A DNA stretch of 64,000 nt from Paenibacillus cookii (GCF_018333375.1 NZ_BORW01000002.1:62001-126000); one strand, 5' to 3'; counted from the stretch's first letter, positions 8,388 to 17,405 are shown. Notes: generated by a model from the sequence alone, not told the origin. Numbers and translations: made by a program.

Positions 8388-9299
8388 TCATTTCGGCGAT
8401 CGGATGGAAACCGTATTGGTCGTACCGTCCCATTGGACGGAATAACCCGACAATTCCGAAAAATTTCTCAACGGAAGCATCAGGGAGTTATCCCTGTACC
8501 TTGAGGCCGTTATCTTGACGGTTTTCCCGTTGACCGTCGCTTGACCCGTCAGCGCCTGATGCACGATCGTGCGGCTGCCGATTCGAAGGGTCGCCGTTTT
8601 CGTTTGGTTGTTCCAGAGCACCTCCCCGCCTATCAATTCGATGCAAGCCCTGAGCGGAATATAAATCCGGGAATCGTACAGGATCATATCATTACGCAAA
8701 TCCGCTTCCTTGTTGTCGATCAACAGCCTCCCCTCAAATTTCTGCTCGCCTAAGCGGTAACCTGAGTTTCGAGCGATCTCCTCAAACGAAAGCTTAGACG
8801 ATGTGATAATGGCCATGGTGTGGAGTTGTACTTTGGGAAACAGCCAGTGAATATCGTCGTTATACATGCGGATGCATCCCGCGCTGACATACTTTCCGAT
8901 GGAATTTTTGTTGTTGTTTCCATGGATCGCGTATGTCGTTCCTCGCGTTCCGTTGACGTCCAGCCCGATCCAGCGGTCGCCGAGCGGATTTCTTGGATCT
9001 CCTCCCGGAATTTTTTCTTTGTAATACGGACGGTTTTTGATTTTGCTCACGATTTCAAAACGCCCTTCCGGCGTAAGCGATGCCGTTTTGCCGGTGGCTA
9101 CGCGAAATTCCCTGACGAGGGAACCGTTTTGGAAAAATGCCAGTTTATTCGTTTTTTTGTTGACGATGATCAGATCGTTGCCCGCGCTTTGTGCGTCCGC
9201 TTGCACTGGCGGGGGGATGATCCAACCCAGTAACATGATAAGAATGATTGCTGCGAATGAGCGGTGATAAGTACGCAGAATCCGCAAGCCTCCTTTCAT
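8388..9299 (-). CDS. L,D-transpeptidase (YkuD) with C-terminal copper-amine-oxidase-like stalk domain
   Basis: 303 aa as drawn. A signal peptide (IILIMLLGWIIPPPVQADA) is followed by a YkuD domain with AIHGN (His126) and the catalytic SAGCIRMYNDD (Cys142). The last 100 residues form a copper-amine-oxidase N-terminal-like domain (IYIPLRACIELIGGEVLWN, MLPLRNFSELSGYSVQWDG). It would act outside the membrane, making or editing 3-3 crosslinks in peptidoglycan. The start is uncertain: the only ribosome site, AAAGGAGG, lies inside codons 2-4 of the ATG frame, pointing to initiation at ATT (9281), CTG (9278) or less likely TTG (9287). Confidence 0.88.
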   Translation of the reverse strand: MKGGLRILRTYHRSFAAIILIMLLGWIIPPPVQADAQSAGNDLIIVNKKTNKLAFFQNGSLVREFRVATGKTASLTPEGRFEIVSKIKNRPYYKEKIPGGDPRNPLGDRWIGLDVNGTRGTTYAIHGNNNKNSIGKYVSAGCIRMYNDDIHWLFPKVQLHTMAIITSSKLSFEEIARNSGYRLGEQKFEGRLLIDNKEADLRNDMILYDSRIYIPLRACIELIGGEVLWNNQTKTATLRIGSRTIVHQALTGQATVNGKTVKITASRYRDNSLMLPLRNFSELSGYSVQWDGTTNTVSIRSPK

Positions 9300-9443
9300 C
9301 CGGTGATTAATGCCATTATATGGGAGGGGGAGGGTGTCCTATCACTCTTAGATGGATTTTAATCCGGAATTGTTGCAGCGCGCTCGAAAAAGCTTGTCTA
9401 TGAAAATTCAAATTGAATCTTTCATGAAAATGATAGATTTTCC

Positions 9444-9472
9444 TTGTCACGATGCAGCGGGAGGAATACAAT
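9444..9472 (+). promoter_or_regulatory. sigma-A promoter of the permease gene
   Basis: TTGTCA at 9444-9449, a 17-base spacer, and TACAAT at 9467-9472, 36 bases upstream of the permease ATG. Confidence 0.75.
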
Positions 9473-9507
9473 ATATAATTGTCCACTTCAAGAATGGAGG
9501 AAATAAG

Positions 9508-10554
9508 ATGTCACCGATTCGTTCGATTCCGGGACGCCCTTCAAACAAAAAAACGGTTTGGATGGTGGGCCTGTTCGTACTCATAGCCGTCATCGGATTG
9601 CTTTACGTCAAATGGTGGCCTTATTATCACAAGGCGTTTTCGGCTGCCGACAAGCATTCCATCGGCTCTTCGATCTTAAATATGGAAGGGAACGGGCCAT
9701 CCTGGGGCTCCGCCTTGCAATACGCGCAAGCTTATTTCAAATCCGTATGGAAAGCGGCGGTGCTCGGCATTTTGCTCGGTTCCCTCGTACAGGTGCTGCT
9801 GCCTACCGGTTGGCTCTACGAAAAGCTTGGGAAAGCGGGATTCAAAAGCACGCTGATCGCGGGCGTATCGTCCCTGCCCGGCATGATGTGCACCTGCTGC
9901 GCCGCACCGATCGCCACCGGCCTTCGCAAACGCAACGTATCGGTCGGAGCCGCGCTGGCCTTTTGGCTCGGGAATCCGCTGCTTAACCCGGCGACGCTGA
10001 TTTTTATGGCATTCGTCCTGTCCTGGAAATTCATGCTCATGCGCATCGTGTTCGGAATCCTGCTTACGTTCGGCGTCAGCTATTTTGCCAACCGGTTCGC
10101 GGGTGAAGCCAAGATGCCCGAATCGATGGCGGCCCTGCCCGAAGACAAGGGGGATCAGGCTCCGTTCCTTGTCCGCTGGCTCAAAAGCCTCGGCATGATG
10201 CTCGTCAGCGTCGTTCCGGCTTATCTGATCGCCGTGCTGCTGCTCGGCGCCTTTCAGTCCACGATGTTTCCGGTCTGGGTCGGCGGCGGCATCGCGGCCG
10301 TTATCGTGTTTGCGGTCGTCGGCACGCTGTTCGTCATTCCGACGGCGGCGGAAATTCCGATCATCCAATCCTTTCTGGCATTGGGCATGGGTACCGGACC
10401 TGCGGCGGCGCTTCTCGTGACCCTGCCGGCCATCAGTCTGCCGTCGGTGCTGATCGCATGGAAGGCTTTTCCGAAAAAAGTGCTGGCCTTCGTCTCCGTG
10501 TCGGTCGTGGTTGCCGGCATCGTCAGCGGTTTGATCGGCGCTTGGATCCTGTAA
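9508..10554 (+). CDS. permease, ArsP/YraQ family (DUF318)
   Basis: 348 aa with about nine hydrophobic segments. The signature SSLPGMMCTCCAAPIATGLR contains the CxCC cluster of the SO_0444/ArsP-type permeases, followed by GAALAFWLGNPLLNPATL. A second half repeats the pattern (IPTAAEIPIIQSFLALGMG). Some relatives export trivalent organoarsenicals; others are of unknown substrate. The ATG at 9508 has TGGAGG seven bases upstream and sits right after a clear promoter; an upstream in-frame ATG at 9352 lies before the promoter and is rejected. Single gene with its own terminator. Confidence 0.9.
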   Translation: MSPIRSIPGRPSNKKTVWMVGLFVLIAVIGLLYVKWWPYYHKAFSAADKHSIGSSILNMEGNGPSWGSALQYAQAYFKSVWKAAVLGILLGSLVQVLLPTGWLYEKLGKAGFKSTLIAGVSSLPGMMCTCCAAPIATGLRKRNVSVGAALAFWLGNPLLNPATLIFMAFVLSWKFMLMRIVFGILLTFGVSYFANRFAGEAKMPESMAALPEDKGDQAPFLVRWLKSLGMMLVSVVPAYLIAVLLLGAFQSTMFPVWVGGGIAAVIVFAVVGTLFVIPTAAEIPIIQSFLALGMGTGPAAALLVTLPAISLPSVLIAWKAFPKKVLAFVSVSVVVAGIVSGLIGAWIL

Positions 10555-10588
10555 TCCGCAAACGGCATCATATCCGAGCCTAAAACAT

Positions 10589-10620
10589 AAAAGGACCTTC
10601 GATGGAGGGTCCTTTTGTTT
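10589..10620 (+). terminator. intrinsic terminator of the permease gene
   Basis: AAAAGGACCTTC and GAGGGTCCTTTT form a 12-bp stem with one G-U pair, a four-base loop, and a T-rich tail. Confidence 0.85.
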
Positions 10621-10638
10621 TTGATCCCGATCCACTTC

Positions 10639-10667
10639 TTGACAACGTTTTCATTAGGATTTATATT
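10639..10667 (+). promoter_or_regulatory. sigma-A promoter with overlapping cre-like site
   Basis: TTGACA at 10639-10644, 17-base spacer, TATATT at 10662-10667. TGACAACGTTTTCA (10640-10653) matches the CcpA cre consensus TGWAANCGNTNWCA with one mismatch and overlaps -35, suggesting carbon catabolite repression of the downstream hydrolase. Confidence 0.65.
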
Positions 10668-10693
10668 GAATTCAAAGTTAATACGATGTGAAG

Positions 10694-10752
10694 AGACGCG
10701 GAGACCACGAAATGCTTTTGTTTTTCAAAAGGTATTTTGTGCGTCTTTTTTT
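10694..10752 (+). promoter_or_regulatory. leader terminator/attenuator hairpin upstream of the hydrolase
   Basis: In the 5' leader between the promoter and the hydrolase, AGACGC (10694-10699) pairs with GCGTCT (10741-10746). A second inner stem, 10707-10720 with 10726-10740, pairs through several G-U pairs, leaving GGAGACC unpaired on the 5' side. Seven Ts follow. It would end transcription about 75 bases after the start unless disrupted. No known riboswitch fold was recognised. Confidence 0.55.
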
Positions 10753-10806
10753 GTTTCTTCCATCGGCATAAATTCTTCAACCAATCCAAATACGAGGTGA
10801 TCGATC

Positions 10807-11742
10807 ATGGCCATTCATGAACTGAGTTTCAAATCATTTAATCAAAAGGACGACATTCGAGCCTGGATCTACACCCCCATCCGCAAACCGCGCGGAATCG
10901 TTCAGCTGGTGCATGGTTTCGGCGAGCATTCGCGCCGGTATCTCCACATGATTTTGAAGCTGAATGAAGAAGGCTTCGTGGTTGCGGCGGACGATCATGT
11001 GGGACACGGCAAGACGGCATACGATTCAGGCAACTGGAGCGATTGGGGCGCACACGGCTACATGACGATGGCGGAAGATGAACACTCGCTCCGTCAACGG
11101 GTACAGGAGAAATATCCCGGCCTGCCCTATTTCATGTTTGGCCACAGCATGGGTTCCATGATCGCCAGATGTTATGCCGCCGCTTACGGAGAAGGGATCG
11201 ACGGTTTGATTCTTTGCGGGACTTCGGGCGTGTTTCCGAATGCGGGCGAACTTGCGAAGGCGTTGAAGGAACAGATGGACCGGGGCAATGGAGAAGAAAT
11301 CGATCCATCTTACTTGCAAAAGCTTCTGGGCTGGATGACGGAGCGCTGCGAAAATGCCTCCACCCCGAATGACTGGATCTGCGGCGATCCGGACGTCGTT
11401 GCCGACCATGCCCATGATCCGTTCAACAACTTTACGACGCCGCCCAATATCCGTTCGTTGTATTATTTTGTGATGATGATGGAAACGATCAAAGGTACGC
11501 AGTGGGCGGAAAAAGTGCCGGCATCCATTCCCGTTTACAATATCGCCGGGGATCAGGATCCTGTCGGCCAATACGGGGAAGGGGTCTACGCCGTTTCGAA
11601 CTGGCTCGCGGAAACGGGTCATCGCGTGGAAACCAAGGTATATTCGGGTTATCGCCATGAAATCCACAACTATCGCGACATCCGGGACGACGTCGAAGAT
11701 GGAATCATCGATTTTATCCATCGCGTGATCGGGAACAAATAG
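10807..11742 (+). CDS. alpha/beta hydrolase, monoacylglycerol-lipase-like (serine aminopeptidase S33 type)
   Basis: 311 aa cytosolic alpha/beta hydrolase of the Hydrolase_4 type. LVHGFGEHSRRY gives the oxyanion loop, GHSMGS the nucleophile Ser114, NIAGDQDPVG the acid and GYRHEIHN the histidine. Relatives release fatty acids from monoacylglycerols or hydrolyse lysophospholipids; the substrate here is not known. GAGGTGAT precedes the ATG. It is transcribed alone from the promoter at 10639, through the leader hairpin at 10694-10752, and ends at the terminator at 11757. Confidence 0.9.
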   Translation: MAIHELSFKSFNQKDDIRAWIYTPIRKPRGIVQLVHGFGEHSRRYLHMILKLNEEGFVVAADDHVGHGKTAYDSGNWSDWGAHGYMTMAEDEHSLRQRVQEKYPGLPYFMFGHSMGSMIARCYAAAYGEGIDGLILCGTSGVFPNAGELAKALKEQMDRGNGEEIDPSYLQKLLGWMTERCENASTPNDWICGDPDVVADHAHDPFNNFTTPPNIRSLYYFVMMMETIKGTQWAEKVPASIPVYNIAGDQDPVGQYGEGVYAVSNWLAETGHRVETKVYSGYRHEIHNYRDIRDDVEDGIIDFIHRVIGNK

Positions 11743-11756
11743 ACCCTGCTCCAAAA

Positions 11757-11797
11757 AGAAGAAGCCTATGGCCATCGCCATGGGCTCTTTCTTTTTG
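11757..11797. terminator. bidirectional terminator between convergent genes
   Basis: AGCCTATGGC and GCCATGGGCT pair around a four-base loop with T runs on both strands, serving the hydrolase on the plus strand and the MFS exporter on the minus strand. Confidence 0.8.
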
Positions 11798-11837
11798 GGA
11801 CACCTTAAAATTTATCCGGCGGCAGAGGAGCACCGGT

Positions 11838-13408
11838 TTAGGACACGGTCGAATAGCCGTAGTCTTTTTTCTCTTCCTTACGATCCGGTTCGGCTTGAAC
11901 CTCCGGCGCGGCGCTTGCATCAAGCTTGGCTTTGCCCATCAGCAGCGAGGCTGCGCATGCCAGGAGCACCGGGAGCAGCGCCCAACCAAAGGTGGCAGCG
12001 ATCGACGAGGACAACGCCTCCGATACCGAATCCAAAAGCGCAGCGGGAATGCCGGCACGCGTCTGCTCCGACAGCAGCACGTGCGGATCGTTGACGGAAA
12101 GCGCATCGGGAACCTGTGCGCCTCCGCCGAACATCTGCCCCATCTTCGCCGAAAACGCATGGGTCTGGATCATCCCGAACGTCGTGATGCCCAGCGTCAT
12201 GCCCAAGGAACGGAGAAAATTAAACGTGGAGCTGGCCGATCCCCGCTGGCGGTACGACAAACCGTGGATGCACGCGTTGCTCAGCACCGAAAATGAAGCG
12301 CCGATGCCCAGACCGACCAGGATCATGTAAAACGTGACTTGAAGCCGGGACGAATCCGGGCCGAGCGTCGTCAGCAGCGCCGTGCCTGCCGTTAACACCA
12401 GCAGCGAGGAGACCATGATCGAACGGTAGGAAATCCGGTTCATCAAGCTGCCGCCCAATGTAGCCGTAATGACCGACGATACCATCATCGGGAGCAGCAC
12501 CATGCCGGAGCTGGTGGCCGAACCGCCGAGCACCCCCTGAATGAATATCGGGATGTAGACAGAGGCGGCAATAAACGCCGCGCCGCTAAAAAATCCGGTC
12601 AGGATGCCGGACGTATAGATCCGATTTTTGAACAAGCCGAACGTGATGATCGGTTCCTTCGCCTTCGTTTCCACGAACAGGAACGCCGCCGACAGAAGCA
12701 CGAACCCTCCAAGCAGGCTTAACATCTCGGGCGAATTCCATGCCAGCTGCTTGCCGCCGAGCTCCAGCGCAAACATGAGGCAAACGACGGCTCCCAGGAA
12801 GGTGAACGCGCCGGCCCAATCGATCGGCTGCTTGGAATGCTCATGGGATTCCTTGTAACATAACGCGATCATCAGCAGCGCCGCCAAACCTAGCGGCAAA
12901 TTGATGTAGAAATTCCACTGCCACGCGATATATTCGGTAATATAAGCCCCGACCAATGGGCCGAAGATGCTGGAGATGCCGAACACGGCCCCGAACAATC
13001 CGCCGAGCTTCCCTCTTTTCTCCAGCGGGACGGCATCATACATGATGGTAAAAGCGATAGGCACAAGCGCCCCGCCGCCAATGCCTTGAACGGCCCGGTA
13101 CAGCGCCAATTGGGTAATGGACTGGGCCGTGCCGCACAGGGCCGATCCGATCATAAACAAAATGATCCCGAACACAAAAAACCTCTTTCGCCCATACATG
13201 TCGGACAGCTTCCCGAAAATCGGCATGCCGGCCATTTCCGCCACCATGTAGGCCGACGTGACCCAAACGAACTTGTCCATCCCTCCGATTTCGCCCACGA
13301 TGCTGCCCATCGCCGTCGCCACGATCGAATTGTCCATCGATGCCATGAGAATGCCGAGCAGTAAGCAGCGATGACGACCGGCAGCCTGTTTTTTCCTTGT
13401 TGCTTCAT
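11838..13408 (-). pseudogene. MFS drug exporter, DHA2 (EmrB/QacA) family, with N-terminal frameshift
   Basis: The main frame encodes a 14-helix DHA2 transporter of about 520 residues: motif A (GKLSDMYGRKRFF), antiporter motif C (GPLVGAYITEY), long hydrophobic segments to the C-terminus. The best ribosome site (AAGGAG, 11 bases before ATG 13408) opens a different frame, MKQQGKNRLPVVIAAY. That frame would run straight into the first helix (LLGILMASMDNSIV) if one A:T were restored in the A pair at 13363-13364. An internal ATG at 13346 has no ribosome site and would delete half of helix 1. So the gene is frameshifted or the assembly lacks a base. It sits downstream of the WYL regulator and is probably its target. 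Confidence 0.85.
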
Positions 13409-13472
13409 ATTCAGTACCACTCCTTCTTTTCTATTACGGTTTCGTTCTTGGCCTGAATAGAGCATACAAAAA

Positions 13473-13500
13473 GAAGTATGACAACGGCGTGTCATACTTC
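13473..13500 (-). promoter_or_regulatory. perfect 11-bp inverted repeat: terminator of the WYL gene and candidate operator of the exporter
   Basis: GAAGTATGACA and TGTCATACTTC flank a six-base spacer. The repeat overlaps the WYL regulator stop codon. On the minus strand it is followed by CTTTTTG, so it can terminate. Its 3' arm supplies a TTGTCA -35 hexamer 17 bases from TCTATT, so a repressor bound there would block the exporter promoter. Confidence 0.55.
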
Positions 13501-14415
13501 CCGATATTTTTCGAGCATGTTTTGCAACTGCTCCTTCACCGCTTTTCGGATTTCCGGCGGACTGACGACTTCCGCCCCAACCCCGAAGCTCAGCATGATC
13601 GGAATAAGCCAACGCAGGCTGCTGCGATGCTGGTTCGTCAAAATGATGTCCAGGCATCCGTCTTCTCCAAAGCGCTTTTCCGCGCCGACGAAAAAATCGA
13701 GCGCCCTCGCCATGGCGGGCGGCGCGATTCGGAGCACGACATCGAATACGTCCGCATCGGCCGGCCCGCTTTTTCCCCTTCCGGATTCGATCTTCGGTTC
13801 ATGGCGGTGATGCTGGAAATGTTCTCCCGTAACAGCCATGGACACGATGCGAGGCAGCTTGAATTCCCGATAGTCGCTGCGGAGCCGGCAATAACCGTAC
13901 AAGTACCAGGAGTCGTATTTGTACAAAAGATTAACCGGTTCGACGGCCCGCTGGATCCGCTCCCCTTTGGTGCTCACATATTCGAACTTTACCACAAGCC
14001 GCCTCCGAATCGCGTCATGAATCATCCGAAGCGTCTCGTTATATGGGCGCCAGCTGCCGATATCGAGCGACATGCTTGGTTTTTTGGCTTCCTGGTGGAC
14101 GGTTTGGAGCTTATGGATCGTCTCCTCGGCTTTCTCATCCTCAAATACCGTGGACATGCTGCGCAAAAGAGTCACGAGCGAGTTCACGTCGTAGGAGCCG
14201 AGCAGGCTTTTGTCCATTTTATATTCTTCCATGATCCCGTAACCGCCGTTCACGCCTTGATAGGAAACCACCGGAATGCCCGCCGCGCAGATGGTTTCGA
14301 TGTCGCGGTAGATCGTCCGTTGGGACACGTTGTATTTTTCCGCAAGGGCCGAAGCCGACAAGATTTCGTGATTAAGCAGCATGTAGATCATGGAAATGAG
14401 ACGCTCAAGCTTCAT
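13492..14415 (-). CDS. HTH-type regulator with WYL domain (YafY/DeoR-like)
   Basis: 307 aa. An N-terminal winged helix (LISMIYMLLNHEILSASALA, then VSQRTIYRDIETICAAGIPV) is followed by a WYL ligand-sensing domain with the eponymous SWYLYGYCR, then a C-terminal WCX-like extension. ATG at 14415 has AAAGGTGG six bases upstream; the frame continues to 14607 without a ribosome site. WYL regulators bind oligonucleotides or small molecules and often control adjacent genes. It lies 83 bases upstream of the DHA2 exporter with an inverted repeat between them. Confidence 0.9.
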   Translation of the reverse strand: MKLERLISMIYMLLNHEILSASALAEKYNVSQRTIYRDIETICAAGIPVVSYQGVNGGYGIMEEYKMDKSLLGSYDVNSLVTLLRSMSTVFEDEKAEETIHKLQTVHQEAKKPSMSLDIGSWRPYNETLRMIHDAIRRRLVVKFEYVSTKGERIQRAVEPVNLLYKYDSWYLYGYCRLRSDYREFKLPRIVSMAVTGEHFQHHRHEPKIESGRGKSGPADADVFDVVLRIAPPAMARALDFFVGAEKRFGEDGCLDIILTNQHRSSLRWLIPIMLSFGVGAEVVSPPEIRKAVKEQLQNMLEKYREV

Positions 14416-14755
14416 GAAAGACCACCTTTTTTGATATGGATATACGATCCTCATGATCAGTCTAGCGTCCCGAGCCGCTTTTGTATAGAACGATGAAGAA
14501 AAAACGGAGATGTCCGATTCAAAACTTCCCTTTAAAGACAGGCGCTCCGGGCAATAAAATGCTGCTTGCAAAAGGGCGGTAAGTTTTTTAGCAGTTGCTT
14601 TATTCAAACTAAATCCGCAGAAATGAAGAGTACGGTGGATATGAACTAGGTATGTGTCGGTTTTTCTTTTGTGAATTTTTCATATGTTGTTTTTTTAACA
14701 TGTTTGCCTGCTCTAGCCGGATTCTCAATCGAGTATTCATCGGTCCGTTCACTTT
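14416..14755. other. gene-free interval upstream of the WYL regulator
   Basis: AT-rich 340-base stretch between the WYL regulator and the small membrane protein gene. It contains the regulator's upstream region but I see no convincing promoter hexamer pair, hairpin or ribosome-site-supported frame. Confidence 0.5.
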
Positions 14756-14956
14756 CTATTTCTTGTCTTTGAAGAAATCGTACTTGATCACAAAATCGAA
14801 GAGAGCCATAATTGCAATTGCTCCAAGGGGAATCATTAAATACGCCCATCGCGGATGGTTCGGAATTTCACCAGGGGGTGCTTCAATTAAAAAACCATAA
14901 AGAACAATGCTATAAATGACGGCCACGACCATACCTGTTACGTTTCTATTTTTCAT
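14756..14956 (-). CDS. small two-helix membrane protein, unknown function
   Basis: 66 aa. Two hydrophobic segments, VTGMVVAVIYSIVLYGF and WAYLMIPLGAIAIMALFDFV, are joined by a short Pro-rich loop (APPGEIPNHP), ending in a lysine-rich tail DFFKDKK. GAGGTGAG precedes the ATG. I do not recognise the family. An overlapping plus-strand frame has no ribosome site and is taken as a shadow. It stands alone between the WYL gene and a lipoprotein gene. Confidence 0.65.
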   Translation of the reverse strand: MKNRNVTGMVVAVIYSIVLYGFLIEAPPGEIPNHPRWAYLMIPLGAIAIMALFDFVIKYDFFKDKK

Positions 14957-15092
14957 AACTGCTTCTCACCTCGGATTCACAGAAATTCAAAGTATTGTAT
15001 TTTTCACCTAATCATAGGATAACATGGCGCAACAACAATCGGAGAGATTCTCCTGTCGCGCCCCATTTTATTGAATGATCGTGCCCTTTTGC

Positions 15093-15692
15093 TCATTCGT
15101 TTTTCAATTGCGGATGGGCTAACAGTGAATTAAAAGGTTTAAGCGGTCCGCTTTGTAAAATCTTATCCACTTCCTCGTATCCAGGCGGGTAGGCGAAATT
15201 GTAACGTGAAGGAATTGCAAAAACGTATTTATCGTTTTGACCCAATTCGCTCGGTTGGATCGCTGCTGCACCAATAAAAAATTCTTCTCGTAGAAGAGAT
15301 TCCCACTGATTGATCGTAAATACCATAATGGGTATATCCTGCCTTGGCTTTTGCTCGGTCCACCGAGGATCTCGAATAGAAAGGATTGGACCGGTTTCTG
15401 AAGTCTGTTTACTTACGTTTTTGTCCATTGCGTTGCCTTCCCAATGACTATTTACAATAGAATAACCTTTCCAGCTTTCGGGTAAAGAAAACTGAAACCC
15501 GTATTGTTTATTTGTATACACGATAGAATCTGAATCCGTGGATGAAGGGGCTCGATCAGGGCTTTGAGTCGGCGTTTTTGTTGGTTGACTTGTGGCTTGC
15601 GTGGGTTGGGATTGAAAATGTTCATCATCCATACTCGTGCAACCAACCAATAAAATAATGGTGAAAAGAAATAGAACAAGCCATTTATTCAA
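15093..15692 (-). CDS. lipoprotein of unknown function
   Basis: 199 aa. The lipobox LLVGC places the mature N-terminal cysteine near residue 18. A Ser/Thr/Pro/Gln-rich linker (about residues 28-52) leads to a globular domain beginning IVYTNKQYGFQFSLPESWKGY, a pattern common in exported proteins of Bacillota that resemble PsbP-type beta folds. Start is a TTG with AGGATGGTGA upstream. Anchored to the outer face of the membrane. No operon partner. Confidence 0.75.
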   Translation of the reverse strand: MNKWLVLFLFTIILLVGCTSMDDEHFQSQPTQATSQPTKTPTQSPDRAPSSTDSDSIVYTNKQYGFQFSLPESWKGYSIVNSHWEGNAMDKNVSKQTSETGPILSIRDPRWTEQKPRQDIPIMVFTINQWESLLREEFFIGAAAIQPSELGQNDKYVFAIPSRYNFAYPPGYEEVDKILQSGPLKPFNSLLAHPQLKNE

Positions 15693-15858
15693 AAACCGTC
15701 ACCATCCTTATTGCCTCATGTTTTCTAAAATTACAGACGATAATGAAAGCATTAAAGTTTGACCAAGTTTATGATTATTTTTATGGTACATATGTAAACA
15801 CTTTTTCCGCTTTACTGTACCCGCAACCCGTACGCAACTTGATCGTGGCATATGAGTA

Positions 15859-15896
15859 AAAACAGGGACACCCGGGAGAACGGATGTCCCTGTTTT
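15859..15896 (-). terminator. intrinsic terminator of the Tet(L)-like exporter gene
   Basis: AACAGGGACA and TGTCCCTGTT form a 10-bp stem around a 14-base loop; T runs follow on the minus strand. It lies 70 bases past the exporter stop. Confidence 0.75.
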
Positions 15897-15965
15897 CGTG
15901 AATGCACATACCGAAACGTTGATCATCATCGGTAGATGCGCAATCGATTATACGAACCAATCCAA

Positions 15966-17399
15966 TCATTTCATGCCATCGTTTCGCAACCCCCATGCCG
16001 CGATCCAGGCGACGGCCGCGACCGCAGTCGTGATGAAAAACGCGTCGGAATAAGCTCCGGCCCCCTCCCCGTACCAAGGATTAAAGGGATGCGCCGCGTC
16101 CCGCCGCGCCGATAAAACGGCCCCGATCAACCCCGCTCCCGTTCCGGCGCCAAGGTAGAGCGAGCCTTGGAAGATCCCGACTCCCACGCCGACCTGATCT
16201 TTCGCCACAGCGCTGACGGCTGCGCTATTCGCCGGGGAGTTCAACAGCGCAAAAGCAATTCCCGCCCCTAATACGCCTACCGAAACAAGGACAGGAGAGT
16301 TTCCTGCAGCATAGGTCGACAAAAAGAATGTGGATACGCCCATCATGCTTGCACCGGCAACGATCAACCGTTTCGTCCCTACCCGATCCGACAGGCGGCC
16401 AATGACCGGAGAAAAGGCCGCGACGGCCGCTCCACCCGGCAGCAACACCAGCCCTGCCTGGCCGGGGGAAAGCCCGTTCGCCTCCACGACCAGCAGCGGA
16501 ACGAATACAAGCACGGCGAAATAGGCAAACATCGAGCACATTGAAACGATCAGTGCGCATACATAAACTCGGTTCGCAAACAGAACGGGCGGGACGAACG
16601 GATCATCCGCGGCATGGATACGCCAGACGAAGCAGATCAAAGCCGCAACCGAACCTGCAAAACTTCCGGGCGACGACACTGAAGCAAACCCGGCTGCTTC
16701 CCCTTGAGTCACGCCAAAAAGCAGAAGCCCGGCGGTCAGCCCCAGCAGCGCGCCGCCAAGAACATCAAACGGCCGCCGCTTTCCTTGTTGGGCGGCAGGC
16801 AGAAGGGACGGCAGTGCATACATCGTGCCAACGATAACAAGCACCGAAAGCAGCAGCGTGACCCAGAACAATGCCTGCCATCCCCACAGATCTCCGACGG
16901 CGCCTCCAAAAATCGGTCCGCTTGCGGTTCCGATCCCGATGCTGCCTGCAATGATGCCGAAGGCTCCGCCTCGTTTGCCCGGCGGCAGCACCTTCGAAAC
17001 AGCGACGACCGAAAGGACGGGAATTGCCGCCATCCCGGCTCCCTGGATCATTCTCCCCGCAACAAGAACGATTAGATTCGGGGCGAGAGCGCAAATCAGG
17101 CTCCCGGACGACAGAATGCCGACCGCAATGATAAATAGCTTTTTCAAATCGAAAAAATCCGACATTCTTCCGTACAAAGGAACCCCGATCGCCAAAATAA
17201 GCGCGACGCCGCTGACCACCCAGCTAATGCGGGCTTTTGAAGCTCCCAGTTGTTCGCCGATAAGCGGGAGCGCGGGATTTACCATATCCACCGTAATCGC
17301 CGCCACAAGAACGGATAATGCCAATGTCATGACGAGGAGTGTTATTTTTCCTTGGCTGAGTCGTGGGATAAGTGCTTCATTTGAGTTGTTTCTAACCAT
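15966..17399 (-). CDS. MFS drug exporter resembling Tet(L)/Tet(K)-type 14-helix transporters
   Basis: 477 aa, 14 predicted helices. The N-terminal half carries WVVSGVALILAIGVPLYGRMSDFFDLKKLF (motif A at about positions 68-83), RMIQGAGMAAIPVL (motif B region) and GSIGIGTASGPIFGGAVGD (motif C). These resemble the tetracycline exporters of Gram-positives, though related proteins export other drugs. ATG 17399 has AGGAGG seven bases upstream. That site lies in the 3' arm of a 13-bp hairpin preceded by a 10-codon leader frame, the layout of translational attenuation. Transcribed alone; terminator at 15859. Confidence 0.88.
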   Translation of the reverse strand: MVRNNSNEALIPRLSQGKITLLVMTLALSVLVAAITVDMVNPALPLIGEQLGASKARISWVVSGVALILAIGVPLYGRMSDFFDLKKLFIIAVGILSSGSLICALAPNLIVLVAGRMIQGAGMAAIPVLSVVAVSKVLPPGKRGGAFGIIAGSIGIGTASGPIFGGAVGDLWGWQALFWVTLLLSVLVIVGTMYALPSLLPAAQQGKRRPFDVLGGALLGLTAGLLLFGVTQGEAAGFASVSSPGSFAGSVAALICFVWRIHAADDPFVPPVLFANRVYVCALIVSMCSMFAYFAVLVFVPLLVVEANGLSPGQAGLVLLPGGAAVAAFSPVIGRLSDRVGTKRLIVAGASMMGVSTFFLSTYAAGNSPVLVSVGVLGAGIAFALLNSPANSAAVSAVAKDQVGVGVGIFQGSLYLGAGTGAGLIGAVLSARRDAAHPFNPWYGEGAGAYSDAFFITTAVAAVAWIAAWGLRNDGMK

Positions 17400-17405
17400 T
17401 GGATT

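Noticed and set aside
11026..11781. 251-codon frame opposite the alpha/beta hydrolase
   Set aside because: It lies antisense to a gene with complete catalytic motifs, has no ribosome site, and its translation lacks domain-like pattern.
14652..14900. 82-codon plus-strand frame over the small membrane protein
   Set aside because: No ribosome site; the minus-strand frame has one and encodes two clean helices.
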